Below are positions 32,185 to 42,950 of a stretch of DNA of 64,000 nt, piece by piece (the first letter of the stretch is position 1; each line of letters starts with the position of its first letter). Position numbers and translations under genes: made by a program. The stretch is from Lepidostoma basale (lineage: Eukaryota; Arthropoda; Insecta; Trichoptera; Lepidostomatidae): assembly GCA_022606425.2 (NCBI GenBank), contig JAHDVF020001052.1:248001-312000 (forward strand), read 5' to 3'. Under the pieces are notes generated by a model. The model had not been told where the DNA came from and did no database searches. It worked only from the letters and a program-made list of their open reading frames with translations.

Positions 32185-32415
32185 AAAAAAAAATGTGAAG
32201 TGTTTCCCAACATTGTAGCCTATATACATCTTCCAAAAATTTGGCAGACGTGGTGGTCGTAAGTATGGCGGAATGGGGAATGTTGTATTACATAAAGCGT
32301 GCGCTTAACCCAACCAATAACAGGTCATAAGTCCTGTAACCCCCTCGACCACCATATTCTGTTCCCAATTTGCATCTTCGTCTCTATTGAGATACAATCA
32401 ATCCTTAAAAATAAA
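32185..32415 (-). repeat. Repeat family G fragment
   Basis: TATACATCTTCCAAAAATTT, ATAAAGCGTGCGCTTAACCC, TGACAGG-like block CAGGTCATAAGTCCTGTAA and TTCGTCTCTATTGAGATACA. Same order as 36700-36898 and 55600-55800. Confidence 0.8.
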
Positions 32416-33229
32416 CAATTGTGTTATCGTTACAAAATCTATAATATAATACATTAAGATATTCCTGAACCCACTGTCTCTATCCGCCATTTTTCGCTTA
32501 GTCCTGTTGCTATCATGCATCTGGAAGAGCATTCACCACTCTCACAACCATTAGGTCTCTGCTCTGCTCTAAATTAAAGTCTATTAAAAAATGCTCTACT
32601 ATACATAATATATTGGGTTAAAATAACCTGCTGTATACAAATATGGAAAACATCCGGAAACTACCACATTAAAACTCCAGGTGGCATCTCCAAGAATCAA
32701 CGAAAATGTTACAATTTGCTGAAAAAGAATCCCTTGGATTGAAACTAGCGGAAGCGAAGATGCGGAAAAATAGCTTTGAGTATAACACTTAGACAACACG
32801 GGACCAAAGAAAAAAAGGAAAAGCACCATTTACATTTTTTATACGGTTATGATTATAAAGTTAAACGAAGTTTTCATTATCCCATTGTATAAAGTAAGGT
32901 TGAATGCGGCATTTTGCCGTGGAAGTAACATTCCTCCCCCCACGCTCGACCACCGAGAACGAAGTAAACGTTTTATAAGATGCATTACCTCCATTTTTCT
33001 CTGCATTTTTCATTTTAAAAGAGGAAAGCGAGGCTCATAATATATTCTCGGAGTACTCTTCCCATCGGCTGCCATAAATAAGATAAGGCACCTAGACTAT
33101 TTTTAAACTTGTTGAGATGGACCCTTTTGGTCCGGTGATTATCTTTCTACCGACAAAAGGAAATCACGTATTCTTTACTTTGCTTGAATAAATTTATAAA
33201 AAGATAAAAGTACTTTGTGAAGTTGAATA
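32416..33229. other. Spacer, nothing recognised
   Basis: Short frames at 32599-32829 and 32849-33040 lack motifs. Confidence 0.4.
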
Positions 33230-34298
33230 AGCACGCGTCGTGTAACATTATCTCAGAGAAGTATATTAATACATTAAAACATATGAATATACAAGATTAT
33301 AATGCTACTATCAAGGTTCGAAAGATATCACATCTGGGTCATATACTGGGTGGGGAAAAGTACCACCTTCTCCAATTGATATTGGAGGGGAAAGTTGGCC
33401 CGGAAGGAGACAAATGTCCTGGCTGCGAAACGTGAGGGAGTGGACCAGCATCCGAAGTGTGGAGGAGCTGTTTCGAGCGGCGCAGGACAGGGACAGGTTT
33501 GCCGAGGTGATCGCCAACGTTGGGGGGACCCGACAGGGCACTTGAAGAAGAAGAAGATAATGCTAATATACAAGATTATAATGCTAATAGCAAACTCTGA
33601 AGATGATCTACAAAGGCTACTGTACAAATTCCACATATCACCTCAAAGATTCAACATGAAAATCTCAGTAGACAAGACAAAGAGCATGGTTACATTAAGG
33701 CAACCAGTACGATGCAAGCTTGCATTAGATAGTAAAATAATATAATAATGAAGCATTTCAAGTACTTAGGTGTTGATGTATCAAGCTGCAGTGACCTTTA
33801 CGTAGAAGTAAGTTAACTAACAAACAGGGCCACCGTCGTGGCGGGCTGCTTGACGAATGGTGTTTGGAAAAATAAAAATATGCTGAAGTAGAGCAAAATT
33901 CGAATCTACAAGACATGCGTACGTTCTATAATGACATGGAATAGAAACGAGAGCTGACACCGTAAGAACAAAATGTCTCCTAAGTACCACAGAAATGAAG
34001 ACTCTTCGATCCGTTGCGGGAACGACACTCCGAGACAGAATAAAAAATTCTGAAATAGAAAGATCTGCAATGTAGAAGATGTCGTGCGATGAGGAAGACT
34101 GAGAAGACGCTACTGGAGAGATCATGTGGAAAGAGCATGTTCTGAAAGAGTGATAATTAAAAGTACCAATAAGAAATCGACCTGCAGGAAGACCACTTAA
34201 AAGATGGCGAGATAGTTGGACATCTGCACCCCAGGAACAGGTTTCGAGAAATAACAGGACACAGTCCTAAATAAAGCAGAAGAAGAAGATGAAGAAGA
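33230..34298 (+). pseudogene. LINE fragment (host of a nested LINE)
   Basis: After the nested insert the frame reads LIANSEDDLQRLLYKF, FNMKISVDKTKSMVT, RCKLALDSKII, FKYLGVDVSS and later RPAGRPLKRWRD in shifted frames, ending in a GAAGAAGAAGATGAAGAAG tail. These are the region after the RT catalytic YADD and the C-terminal region of an insect LINE. The sequence before the insert (IYKIIML) joins directly to LIANSEDD as part of the degenerate YADD region. Numerous frameshifts and stops are present. Confidence 0.8.
33308..33564 (+). mobile_element. Nested LINE 3' end with perfect 22-bp TSD
   Basis: Reads KISHLGHILGGEKYHLLQLI, a frameshift, then GRRQMSWLRNVREWTSIRSV and ELFRAAQDRDRFAEVIANV before a stop and a GAAGAAGAAGAAG tail. 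This is a familiar insect LINE C terminus. The 22 bases at 33286-33307 recur exactly at 33565-33586 (start AATATACAAGATTATAAT). The host LINE continues on both sides. Confidence 0.93.
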
Positions 34299-34500
34299 TT
34301 ACATGAATATATAACCTCGATGAAGGTGAATTGGGCCGGCCATATAGCGAGGACAATGGATGATCGGTGGACCAGACGCACCCTGGAGTGCCACCGAGAT
34401 TAGCAGGAGGTCAATGGCGAAGAGCGGTGAGGGAGAGAGAGTGATGGAAGTTGGGAAGGGAGGCCTATGTCCAACAATGGACGACTGATGATGGTGATGA
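34299..34500 (+). pseudogene. LINE 3'-end fragment with GATGAT tail
   Basis: VNWAGHIARTMDDRWTRRTL and EWHR are readable, followed by frameshifted sequence corresponding to the final coding part (GGLCPTMDD) and a TGATGATGGTGATGAT tail. Same general family as 61395-61885. Confidence 0.75.
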
Positions 34501-34689
34501 TAGAAAATTAAAAATATGTAATATATTAGATTAGATCAATTATTTCTTAGATAAGGTTAGTTTATAAGATTAGATATGATATCATATGTAATTTACTAGA
34601 TTAGATGTACTATTTGGCCAAATGTCAAATTAAAGGAAATATTATCATCATCATCATCATACGTGCTACAACGCATTTGGTATGAAAAA

Positions 34690-34945
34690 ATTTAATAAAA
34701 TAGTCCATTGTTTTGGCCGAAACATTATGTTACTTTAGCATTATAATCTGTTAATTCAAATAATCTTTGTTTTATGTATCACAATTGTATTTTTATTTTT
34801 TGCGACAGCTGTTTCGTCAAACTTGATATATTATTGTAACACCTGATGATGTCAACATAGGTTAACGATACAGCAGTCGCGAAAAATAAAAATTCAATTG
34901 TGATACATGAAATAAAGTTTTTTAATTTAACAATTTAAAAAGTTA
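34690..34945. repeat. Foldback element, family F, both arms
   Basis: Left outer end TCCATTGTTTTGGCCGAAAC, ATGTATCACAATTGTATTTT and TGCGACAGCTGTTTCGTCAA are mirrored on the right by GATACAGCAGTCGCGAAAAA, TTCAATTGTGATACATG and AATTTAACAATTT. The centre is TTATTGTAACACCTGATGAT. The plus-strand motif at 34843-34883 keeps CTGATGA and AGTC but GAAA has become GATA. The minus-strand motif keeps GAAAC..GTC but lost the core. Confidence 0.8.
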
Positions 34946-35196
34946 AATAATATTATTTTGTAATTTTACTTCTGTAAACATGGAGGTTAACTCCTAAACA
35001 TGTGCGAAATACAAGTATTTTGTTGTAAACGTATTGAATAAATTAAGTGAATAAAATAATTTCACATATTCTGCTTCCAAATTAATCTTTAATAAAGTTG
35101 TATTAGATTTTATTCAAACATAATTTAAATATAAAATATTCATTATCTTAATTGTTTAGAGAATAAAGAACTACTAATTTCTGACACTTTAATATA

Positions 35197-35430
35197 GAGA
35201 AGCTGAACTGGCAGAAGATGGGTAGATGAGATACCATACACGAATGGTGATAAAACGATGTATGACAGAATTTATAAAACAGGTTTTAGAAAGACATGTA
35301 GAGAGTAAAAGTATTATGAAAAAAAAAATAGGAAAGGTTAACAGCGTTGGCTTGGATACATGAAAGGCACGGATGAAGAAGTAATGGTTAGGTTAGATTA
35401 GTTAGAAAGTAAGTATACGTTAATTAAGTT
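35197..35430 (+). pseudogene. Diverged RTE-like LINE remnant
   Basis: GAAGCTGAACTGGCAGAAGA, ACGATGTATGACAGAATTTA and GTTGGCTTGGATACATGAAA correspond to NWQKKDE, TMYDRI and RWFGHME of the intact copy at reduced similarity. Confidence 0.65.
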
Positions 35431-36269
35431 TTTTATTTAATAAAACGAGAATGGCTGAAAACATTTGTTCGGCAACAACCAATAGTTCTTCTTTTTCCAT
35501 TTTTTGTAGATCTTGCAATCTGTTTAGACAGAATATCAAATTTGGTCCTGTGATGAAAACATCTAGCTTTTTGTCCATCTCTTTTGTGGTCTACGGTTCT
35601 CTAAAGTCTCGTGCATCACAATCTTGGAAAACTTCGCTGGGCCCATCATCTAGATATTCCAGAATTTACTACATTTAAATAAAACGTGTTGTGTTAGGAA
35701 GATAGGATCTATTACTTTAAATTCTAATAATATCTAAAAAAAATCCGATTAAATTCTTAATTGATGCTTATTGGATCCTCTTCAATACAAAATCTACACC
35801 AGTGTAAAATGAAAATAGTTTTTTTAGTATCTGTTAAGAAATCAAATATATTTTTGAAATGTTAAGGCTGAACACGCAATTTAAAAGATAATAAATTCTC
35901 ATCAACTTTTCTCGTATATTTAAATTGTGCTAGTTGTATAAGAATCTGAAATCTTGTAATCAGAAATCTTTTTTTATACTTTCAGTTCGTGTTTTTGGCA
36001 GTAAATCCTGCAATTTTCGGAAACCTGTTCCATTTTATTAAAAGTTTGTAACAAATTTAAAAACTTCCCGTGGCGCCCTGCTGATTTAAAAGATTGTAAC
36101 GTACGTATTATCATTCTTACTTTATTTACTGCTTATCTTTGCAAATGTATTCCGATAGCTTAAATAACTACATTTACATATTTCTAAGAATTTTTATTCG
36201 GAGCGGAGTAACTTTGTTCTGAATACATTATGTGGTATTTATTGTTTAAAAATAATTTAAAACACTTCT
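35431..36269. other. Spacer, nothing recognised
   Basis: A 75-codon frame at 35451-35678 and others lack motifs. Confidence 0.4.
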
Positions 36270-36345
36270 GCTTTTACACCACTTTATTTTGTTCTATCAA
36301 TTATTCGTATTTGCTCCCGCCGGAGTTTCGTCAGGGTAACAAAAT
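36270..36345 (-). repeat. Family B arm with hammerhead-like motif
   Basis: Minus strand: CTGACGA (36334-36328), A, ACTCC GGC GGGAG, C, AAATAC. Core CTGANGA is perfect, stem II has four pairs, and the GAAA element is mutated to AAAT. The terminus TTTTACACCACTTTATTTTG is shared with the other family B copies. Confidence 0.65.
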
Positions 36346-36399
36346 TGTTATTAATATTTGTGAAATGTATACTTATATCTGTATACGAATCCTGGATTT

Positions 36400-36900
36400 T
36401 CACCTGTGGGTGGTTAATTTAAATTTTTAATTGTATCTCAATAGAGACGAAGAAACTGTTCTGGTCAATTCTTTGGCGTATAAAATAGGAGTGATACTCC
36501 AGGCGACTTCTAAAACAGTGCGCTAGGAGGCGGTAGCCTCTTCGCATTGTGTTAATAAAGTAGTTTGCTAAATGCTAAACAATCATTCTTCATAGATGGC
36601 GTTAGTGGGTGGATTGTATAGATTAATCTTAAAAAATTAATTAGTACAATTAAATCTACAAAGATGGCTGACTGGAACTGACACGTGAAGATAGGTATGG
36701 ATTTGGAGTATATATACAACTTCCAAAAATGTATCATGCATGATCATAATAACAATGGTGGAATGGGGAATGTTGTAATTACATAAAGCGTGCGCTTAAC
36801 TCAACCAATGACAGGTCATAAGTCCTGTAAACACCTTGATCATCCATATTCAGTTTCCAGTTTGTTTCTTCGTCTCTATTGAGATACAATTAAAAATTAA
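36400..36900. repeat. Repeat family G, apparently complete (about 460 bp)
   Basis: AATTGTATCTCAATAGAGAC GAAGAAAC at 36428-36455 is mirrored by CTTCGTCTCTATTGAGATAC AATT at 36868-36892, giving terminal inverted repeats of about 30 bases. The interior carries the family body (TAAAGCGTGCGCTTAACTCA, CAGGTCATAAGTCCTG) and a GC-richer insert near 36480-36545. No ORF. It is probably a non-autonomous DNA transposon or MITE of unassigned superfamily. Confidence 0.7.
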
Positions 36901-37039
36901 AATTGTTATTAATTATTATTAATGATGCCACACTTCAAATTAAGTGATTTATCCGAAATAATATTATTGTTTCTTTTACAATGATGTATAACTCTAAATG
37001 AAATAATTAAAACGAATGAAATAGTCTACTTTCTAGAAA

Positions 37040-37290
37040 CAATTAATGTTTTTAATTGAAATTTCTTGGTAGAATGTCATTTTAAATAATGAAAACAAAA
37101 AAAAATGATACACAATTTCTTTATTGTTTTGTATCTAGTGTGCTTCCACTTGTGTTTATGTTCGACCGGTTTTGGCAGATTGCTGCCATCGTCTGGTTAT
37201 CCTCCACCAGACGTTATCGTCGGTTATTATTGGTGGTTATCGTACACCAGACGATGGCAGCAAGCTGCCGAATTACTTTCGGAGAGAATC
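37040..37290. repeat. Foldback element related to family C
   Basis: Outer block AATTTCTTGGTAGAATGTCA resembles the family C terminus. The arms GGCAGATTGCTGCCATCGTC and CACCAGACGATGGCAGCAAG face each other around 37205-37245. The minus-strand motif at 37196-37163 is CAGACGA, T, GGCAG CAAT CTGCC, AAAAC, CG, GTC. The plus-strand motif near 37248-37273 has GGCAG CAAG CTGCC then GAAT. Two frames of 79 and 89 codons across it are incidental. Confidence 0.7.
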
Positions 37291-37375
37291 GAGTATTTCC
37301 TCGCTCCCTTGAATTCAAAATATTCTAGTACTCTTTCTTTAAGTCATCCGGGATTTTGCCGATTTATATTATGAC

Positions 37376-37510
37376 TAACTCACTAACCACCACGTCGTCT
37401 TTTCGAAGGGGAATGCAAAAATAATGGACTGCCACACTTTAACCGATGCGGCACTACATCCTTCTCTTTTCGCCCCCGTGGGAGACGCGGTGTGATGGGT
37501 TGTTAAACTC
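37376..37510. pseudogene. Inverted pair of RTE 3' ends
   Basis: 37376-37441 is an RTE end on the minus strand (ACCACCACGTCGTCTTTTCG, AATGGACTGCCACACTTT). 37467-37510 is an RTE end on the plus strand (TTCGCCCCCGTGGGAGACG, TGTGATGGGTTGTTA). They face outwards with only about 25 bases between. Confidence 0.7.
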
Positions 37511-39093
37511 ATCGCCACCAATAGGTATCACCTGTAATGATGTTGTTTATTTTAAGAAAAAAAATATATGCTTATTATGATGTTTATTTTTAAATACGGA
37601 ATATTTTTCATCGTGCGTATTACTTTACGTGTTGATATGTGATTTAGTTGACAGAATTAAAACTTATTTTGTAGTTGATAGAATGCATAAACCAGAATAC
37701 TGGTACATCGGAATTGAAAAAAATAGTTAATAGATTTAGAATTGTTTTTATTTTTTTGGTGGATTCTAGTAATGAACTTAGGAATACCTACGTAATTTTC
37801 GATCTAATGATTTCCACAAATTAGGAAACGGTACCAAAGCGTGCCGTTGTGACTGAATAAGAATAATTACTTTTGGTAACTAACAGCTAAGTGGATGCGG
37901 TCACCCAGGAGAAGTTTATACAAGATTTCGGCAGATTTACATACTCAAGTAATTTACCGAGACGAAAACTAAAGGTATCTAGATGAAACTTAAACACGTA
38001 ATTAATTATTTAATTTGACGAGTTTCGTAGATTTGACAAAATGCTCATACGATATGTTAGAAAAAATATTATTCACGCGTCCTACATACGTAATATCACT
38101 AATGGTTATTGATAAGAGAATTGAAGAAGAACGTTTAGAAAATATTAAAAATAATTAGGGTGGCTATATTTTCTATATAAATAAAAGCCAAAGTATGTTA
38201 TTGTGAAGACCATTTCTTCATACTCGGCAAATAGCCAACAGATCGAGTTAAAACTTTCAGAATTGATTAAATATGGTTTTAAAGGCGTCTCTGAGTCAAA
38301 ATGTACAAAATCAAATCGGTTATGTAAATCCAACACAAAAAAAAACAATCTCGGCGGTTATACTACATTTACTTGGACAAATTTAAGCAAAAAATATACA
38401 CTTTAGATATACTTAAGGCGTTATCACTGTGGAATTCCACTAACTAACTTAAAACACTGTTTTTTTCCACTTTGAGTTTTAATTCATAAAAATTCGTCAA
38501 AAATTATTCAGTTGTTTTTAAAAATATTTTCAAATAAATTAACTTTCATAACAAGCCATTAGAGCTGAACCTCTGTATGCCAGAAGATCCAAGTCCAAGT
38601 CCAAATCCAACATTTTTTTAAAGGAATATTTGGTTTCTTTAAAAGTTTTAAATATTCCAAATTTTGACTGCGTTAAACATAAAAACGAACTTAATTTTAT
38701 ATTTCGATTTAAGCTTCGCGAATAGATGATTTCGCCCTAGTTTTATATATAGACATTATTTTACACGGTATCATAACAGAAATGAACGGCGGTTATAAAA
38801 TTCCGCTTCTGATTATTTTAGCGCGGAAAGCGACCACACCTGTGCCTTGTGGCGAGGGTGGGAAGAACATAATGAAAATATACTTGCGGAAAAACGTGAA
38901 AGCTCGACAGCTTTGTTTCCGGGAAAGCGCGAACTCATTCTGAGAACAGACAGATGTGCGATGCATTCGTTTTCTTATTCTACAAACATATACTTTTTTC
39001 TACACGTACGAGTATCTGTCAGTTATAACGGCATCTTTGAAATGCTTCAAGATATTTTCTTCATTTCTCGCTTATTTTTATTTTTCGCTTATT
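37511..39093. other. Spacer with small repeat fragments
   Basis: Family D terminus at about 38415-38475 (ATCACTGTGGAATTCCACTA, AAAACACTGTTTTTTTCCAC). The dispersed repeat of 31270 occurs inverted at 38565-38608, next to a CCAAGTCCAAGTCCAAATCC microsatellite. Otherwise nothing recognised, including an 85-codon frame at 38847-39104. Confidence 0.5.
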
Positions 39094-40284
39094 TCTACAC
39101 GTGAAACCGTAAACTCTTCTGTGCGTTTGTCGATTTGCAAAAAGCATATGATCGCGTAGATAGAGGTAAACTGTGGGAAATATTGTCGGAATATGGAATA
39201 AACACAAAACTGATCACGGCAATTACATCGCTGTACACAGAAAGCACTGCTGGTGTCAGAGTAAATGGGGATCTTACAGCCTGGTTTGATATCAATAAAG
39301 GTGTCAAACAGGGGTGTGTAATGTCTCCATGGTTGTTTAATCTATATATGGACAAGTGTATGAAAGAGCTGAAAGGGTTGGAAGCAGGTGCAAAAATGGA
39401 AGATGTTTTAGTAAGCTGTTTGTTGTATGCGGACGACGCTGTGCTACTTGCAGACAACGAGCACGAACTGCAAGCCCTGGTGTCTAGGATGTATGAGGTA
39501 TGCAAGCGATATGATTTGATGATGAATGTGAATAAGTCTAAGGTAATGATTTTCGAAAAAGAAGGAAGCATGACAGTGTGCAACATTAGTGTAAACGGTG
39601 AAAATCTGGAACAAGTGGATGAATTTGTTTATTTAGGAAGTATGTTTACAAAGGATGGGAGGGTGGAGAAGGATATTGAGAGAAGGGTTGGGGCAGGCAA
39701 CAGAATAAATGGTGCACTTAAAGTTGTCATCGCAAACAAAAGCCTATCCAAAAAAGCCAAGATGGCAGTGCACAATGGTGTTCTTGTGCCGACCCTAATG
39801 CATGGAAGTGATGCATGGAACTGGCAAAAGAAGGATGAAAGTAGAATAAATGCAGTATAAATGAGATCTCTAAGACGAATGTGTGGCAAATTTGTATATG
39901 ATAGAGTGACAAATGCAAGTATAAGAAGTGAATGTGGTGCGAATGAAAGTGTTATGAACAAAATAAGGAAAGGGTCATTAAGATGGTTTGGACACATGGA
40001 AAGAATGAGGGAAGACAGAATGGTAAAGAAGGTATATGTAAACGGCGTGAACGGAGCTAGAAATAGAGGAAGGCCGAGGAAAACGTGGCACGATCAAATC
40101 AATCAAATATTGAATGTCGGTCACGTGAGGAGTCGGAAAAATCGACGTGCGTGCATGACAAGATGTATGAATGTAGATGAAGTGAGAGGCGTATGTCAGG
40201 ACAGAACAGTGTGGCGTTCCATTCTTTCTGCCTACCCCTCCGGGGAGACGGCGTGATGGTAAGTTAGTTAGTCTACACGTGAAA
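39094..40284 (+). mobile_element. 5'-truncated RTE-like LINE with perfect 13-bp TSD
   Basis: TCTACACGTGAAA is present at 39094-39106 and 40272-40284, bounding a copy that starts within the RT domain and ends GATGGTAAGTTAGTTAGT. It is close in sequence to the copy at 19997-20502. The clean duplication and nearly open frame mark it as one of the younger insertions. Confidence 0.95.
39105..40256 (+). pseudogene. RTE reverse transcriptase C-terminal two thirds, one nonsense codon
   Basis: Reads NRKLFCAFVDLQKAYDRVD, GVKQGCVMSPWLFN, LLYADDAVLLAD, EFVYLGSMFTKDGR, WNWQKKDESRINAV, then TAA at 39858-39860 where other copies have GAA. It resumes in the same frame with MRSLRRMCGKFVYD, RGRPRKTWHDQ and CMTRCMNV to a TGA after SGETA. 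The endonuclease is absent because of 5' truncation, so the copy is not autonomous even without the stop. Confidence 0.92.
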
Positions 40285-41154
40285 TAAAAATTTGGAAACC
40301 CTAGAACACATTTCATATTATTAATAAGGAATATTCAAATACATATTTGTTTTCAATAAAAATTGGTTGATGTGAATAAAATAATCATTGAGAAAATATT
40401 AATATTTTTCCATAAATATTAGCGTTGAAAATTTGGACATTATAAAAAAACTAATATTAAATAATTTTGAAACTTAGCATAAAACAAAAACTTAATTAAT
40501 GTAAATTTAATAAAATTTCAAATAAACTTTGCTCATTCACCAATTAGAATATATCCCTAAAATCCTTATTATAAGCGATCTAGTTACTCGTATATCTGAT
40601 CGGTAATTAATTACTCCTACCTAGAGATACTGCCCAACTTACAATATTGTAAGTTTTTGTTATTTATTATTTAAATAATTGTATATTTACTACCAATTTG
40701 TGTTGTAGATTCACATTTGAAAAGCATTGTTTACAAACACTTTATTACACTCTTCAGAAATATTATATGTTTCGGATAAAACTTATTCTACAAGGTACTT
40801 ATTTCAATACCGAAGAAGGATGAGTATCACCCAAAAAGTCTGTTTAAATCTAGTACACTTGTGTAGAAAGTATGATTATCACCCTATAATGTTTGTGAAG
40901 AGTATAACGAGTATATATAATACGGTTATTCAAATCAACATACTATTTTTTATCTTGAAAGAGAAAATAAATAGTATTTGTCGTTTAATACATAAAGTTT
41001 TATTTTGTAATAAATTTGTATAACATATGTGGGGAAAGTCATTTAGGAAATTGTTTTATTGACAAGTTGAGTCATATAAACTTGCAGGGAATACTTATTA
41101 TTCTTCTCTCCCCCGCTAGATATCGGCCTCTTCAAAACACACGAGATATTATTT
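40285..41154. other. Spacer, nothing recognised
   Basis: Frames at 40727-41023 (98 codons) and 41016-41264 show no domain. The latter runs into a SINE. Confidence 0.4.
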
Positions 41155-41400
41155 ATTTATTTATTATTTTGTTGAATTGCTCTTTACATCATGACAGCAT
41201 GAGTCAAATCGATGTAAAGGGTATTAAAGCTATCATATTGATTCTCGTGATGTGTGATAGGTAGCTAATCTATCGCCATTTTATTATCACGTGAATTCTA
41301 CACCAGACCAAAGACAGTGTGACAATCACACGGCCCTCGCCGGCAATCGAACGCCTGGAACCTTCGGGGTGGCAGTCAATGCACTTACCACTCGTCGTCT
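41155..41400 (-). mobile_element. SINE, tail type 2, nearly full length
   Basis: Minus strand: ACGAGTGGTAAGTGCATTGA head (A-box region shortened), B-box region damaged (GTTCGATTGCCGGCGAGGG), body ATTCACGTGATAATAAAATG, 3' hairpin TTTACATCGATTTGACTCAT, tail CAACAAAATAATAAAT. Confidence 0.9.
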
Positions 41401-41534
41401 TATTGTATTTATTGTGTTATTATTATTATTTGGTATTATTATTATTATTTTGTTGAAAACGATTATTACGATAATACGATTAATACAATAATTATTATAA
41501 TTTTTGTAAACGGCGCTATACAAATTAGCCTAAT

Positions 41535-42150
41535 TATTATTATTATTTTGTTAAAAAGCTCTTCACATCGATACAGCGCGAGCTAAATGACGTAAAGGGC
41601 GAAAAAAGAACACTAAAGAAAATATAAATAGAATCATAAAAATAATAGTAATACTAATAATATGCTAACTATTAACGCGCCATTTTTGTGATGTAATCAC
41701 CTCAAGGGCGCATTAAGACCTGTTTGAATCTAAAAATCTAAATACGTGCTCTAAAAATCTAAATATACCATGTAAACAGAAATACGATACACATATTTTT
41801 GTTGTTCGTAATAAAATTCACGAATCAGCTACAATTGCTTCCAAATAGGCATATACTCGTACGAGTATCCTTTGCCACCTCATTTAAAAGACGGATCGCT
41901 TTCAATACAGGAGAACTTCGAAGCGCCTCTGTGCGGCAATTCGGGGCAAAAAACAAGACACGCTCCCTTGCTGTGCTATAGCTGTGGGAAACGTATAAAT
42001 TTAGTTCCCACAGTATTACGGGATTTTAAGTACCTATGGAAAATAGTTAAAAAAATTCTTACCTAGAAAGATCATTCGACGTGTTTCAAAAGTATTGAAA
42101 TCCAATATACCTGTGAAAAATAGTGAGAGGTACAAAAAAATATAGTAATG
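41535..42150 (-). pseudogene. LINE 3' end sharing its tail with the SINE (copy 1)
   Basis: The minus strand encodes LDFNTFETRRMIFLGKNFF, then in another frame FAPNCRTEALRSSPVLKAIR LLNEVAKDTR. It ends in a 3' UTR, CATTTAGCTCGCGCTGTATC and TTAACAAAATAATAATAAT. This is the C terminus and 3' end of a CR1/Jockey-like element (clade uncertain). The terminal about 60 bases match the type 2 SINE tail. Confidence 0.8.
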
Positions 42151-42344
42151 GAGGCTAAATCGTTAGCCCATATATTCTGCGGCCTTCCTTCACCTCTTAT
42201 GTTTTCCCATGGTCTGTCTCCATTTGATTAATCTGTGTGTCTACCCTATTCTTATATAGAGTCGTTGTGTCCCGTCATTGCCACTTTAATGTCGCTGTAC
42301 TATCCATGATGTGGAAAACTCCAGTTCTACTTCTTATTTCGTTA

Positions 42345-42950
42345 TTTTTTAATAATTATTATTATTATTATTTTGTTGAAAAAACTCCTTGCATCATTAC
42401 AGCGCAAGCCAAATCGATGTTAAGGGTGAAAAAAAGAGTATCAAAAGGAAATATACATAGAACCTTATGAATAGGAAAAGCCAGTTATTTGATTCCTGTC
42501 TTTATCATAAGGGTATTTACGAATTCGCCATAATTGCATCCAAAGAGGTCTATCTCTTCTGCAACCTCATTTAAGAGACGAATCGCTTTCAATACAGGAG
42601 AACTTTGAAGGGCCTCTGTGCGGCAATTTGGGGCTTAAAATAATATATGCCCCCTTGCTCTGCTATAACTATGGGGAACGTAAAAATTTAGCTCTCTCAG
42701 TATTCCTGGATTGAAAATACCTCCGGATAACAGTTTAAAAAAATGCTTTCCCAGAAAAATCATTCGACGAGCTTCAAGAGTGTTGAAACCCAACACTCCT
42801 GAGAGAAACAGTGAGGGGTACATAAAAGGATAACAGTTGTACTCCCTGAGGTATAAATACCTTAAAAATCGTTTCTGGATCCTTTCCAGCTCCAAGATGA
42901 TTGTTCTTCATTATGATCTTAGAATCCCACCGAGCATTTTTCTCTCAAGC
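42345..42950 (-). pseudogene. LINE 3' end sharing its tail with the SINE (copy 2)
   Basis: The minus-strand frame at 42895-42635 reads MELERIQKRFLRYLYLREYN, YPSLFLSGVLGFNTLEARRM and FNPGILRELNFYVPHSYSRA, typical of LINE C-terminal regions after the RT. The 3' end has CTTAACATCGATTTGGCTTG, CGCTGTAATGATGCAAGGAG and TTCAACAAAATAATAATAAT. Same family and orientation as copy 1. Confidence 0.85.

Noticed and set aside
33395..33745. 116-codon frame ending in a LINE-like peptide
   Set aside because: It crosses the boundary of two nested LINEs in mixed frames, so it is not one protein.
39095..39586. 163-codon minus-strand frame
   Set aside because: It is the antisense shadow of the RTE reverse transcriptase. 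The same applies to minus-strand frames at 14149-14445, 15351-15743 and 16287-17169.
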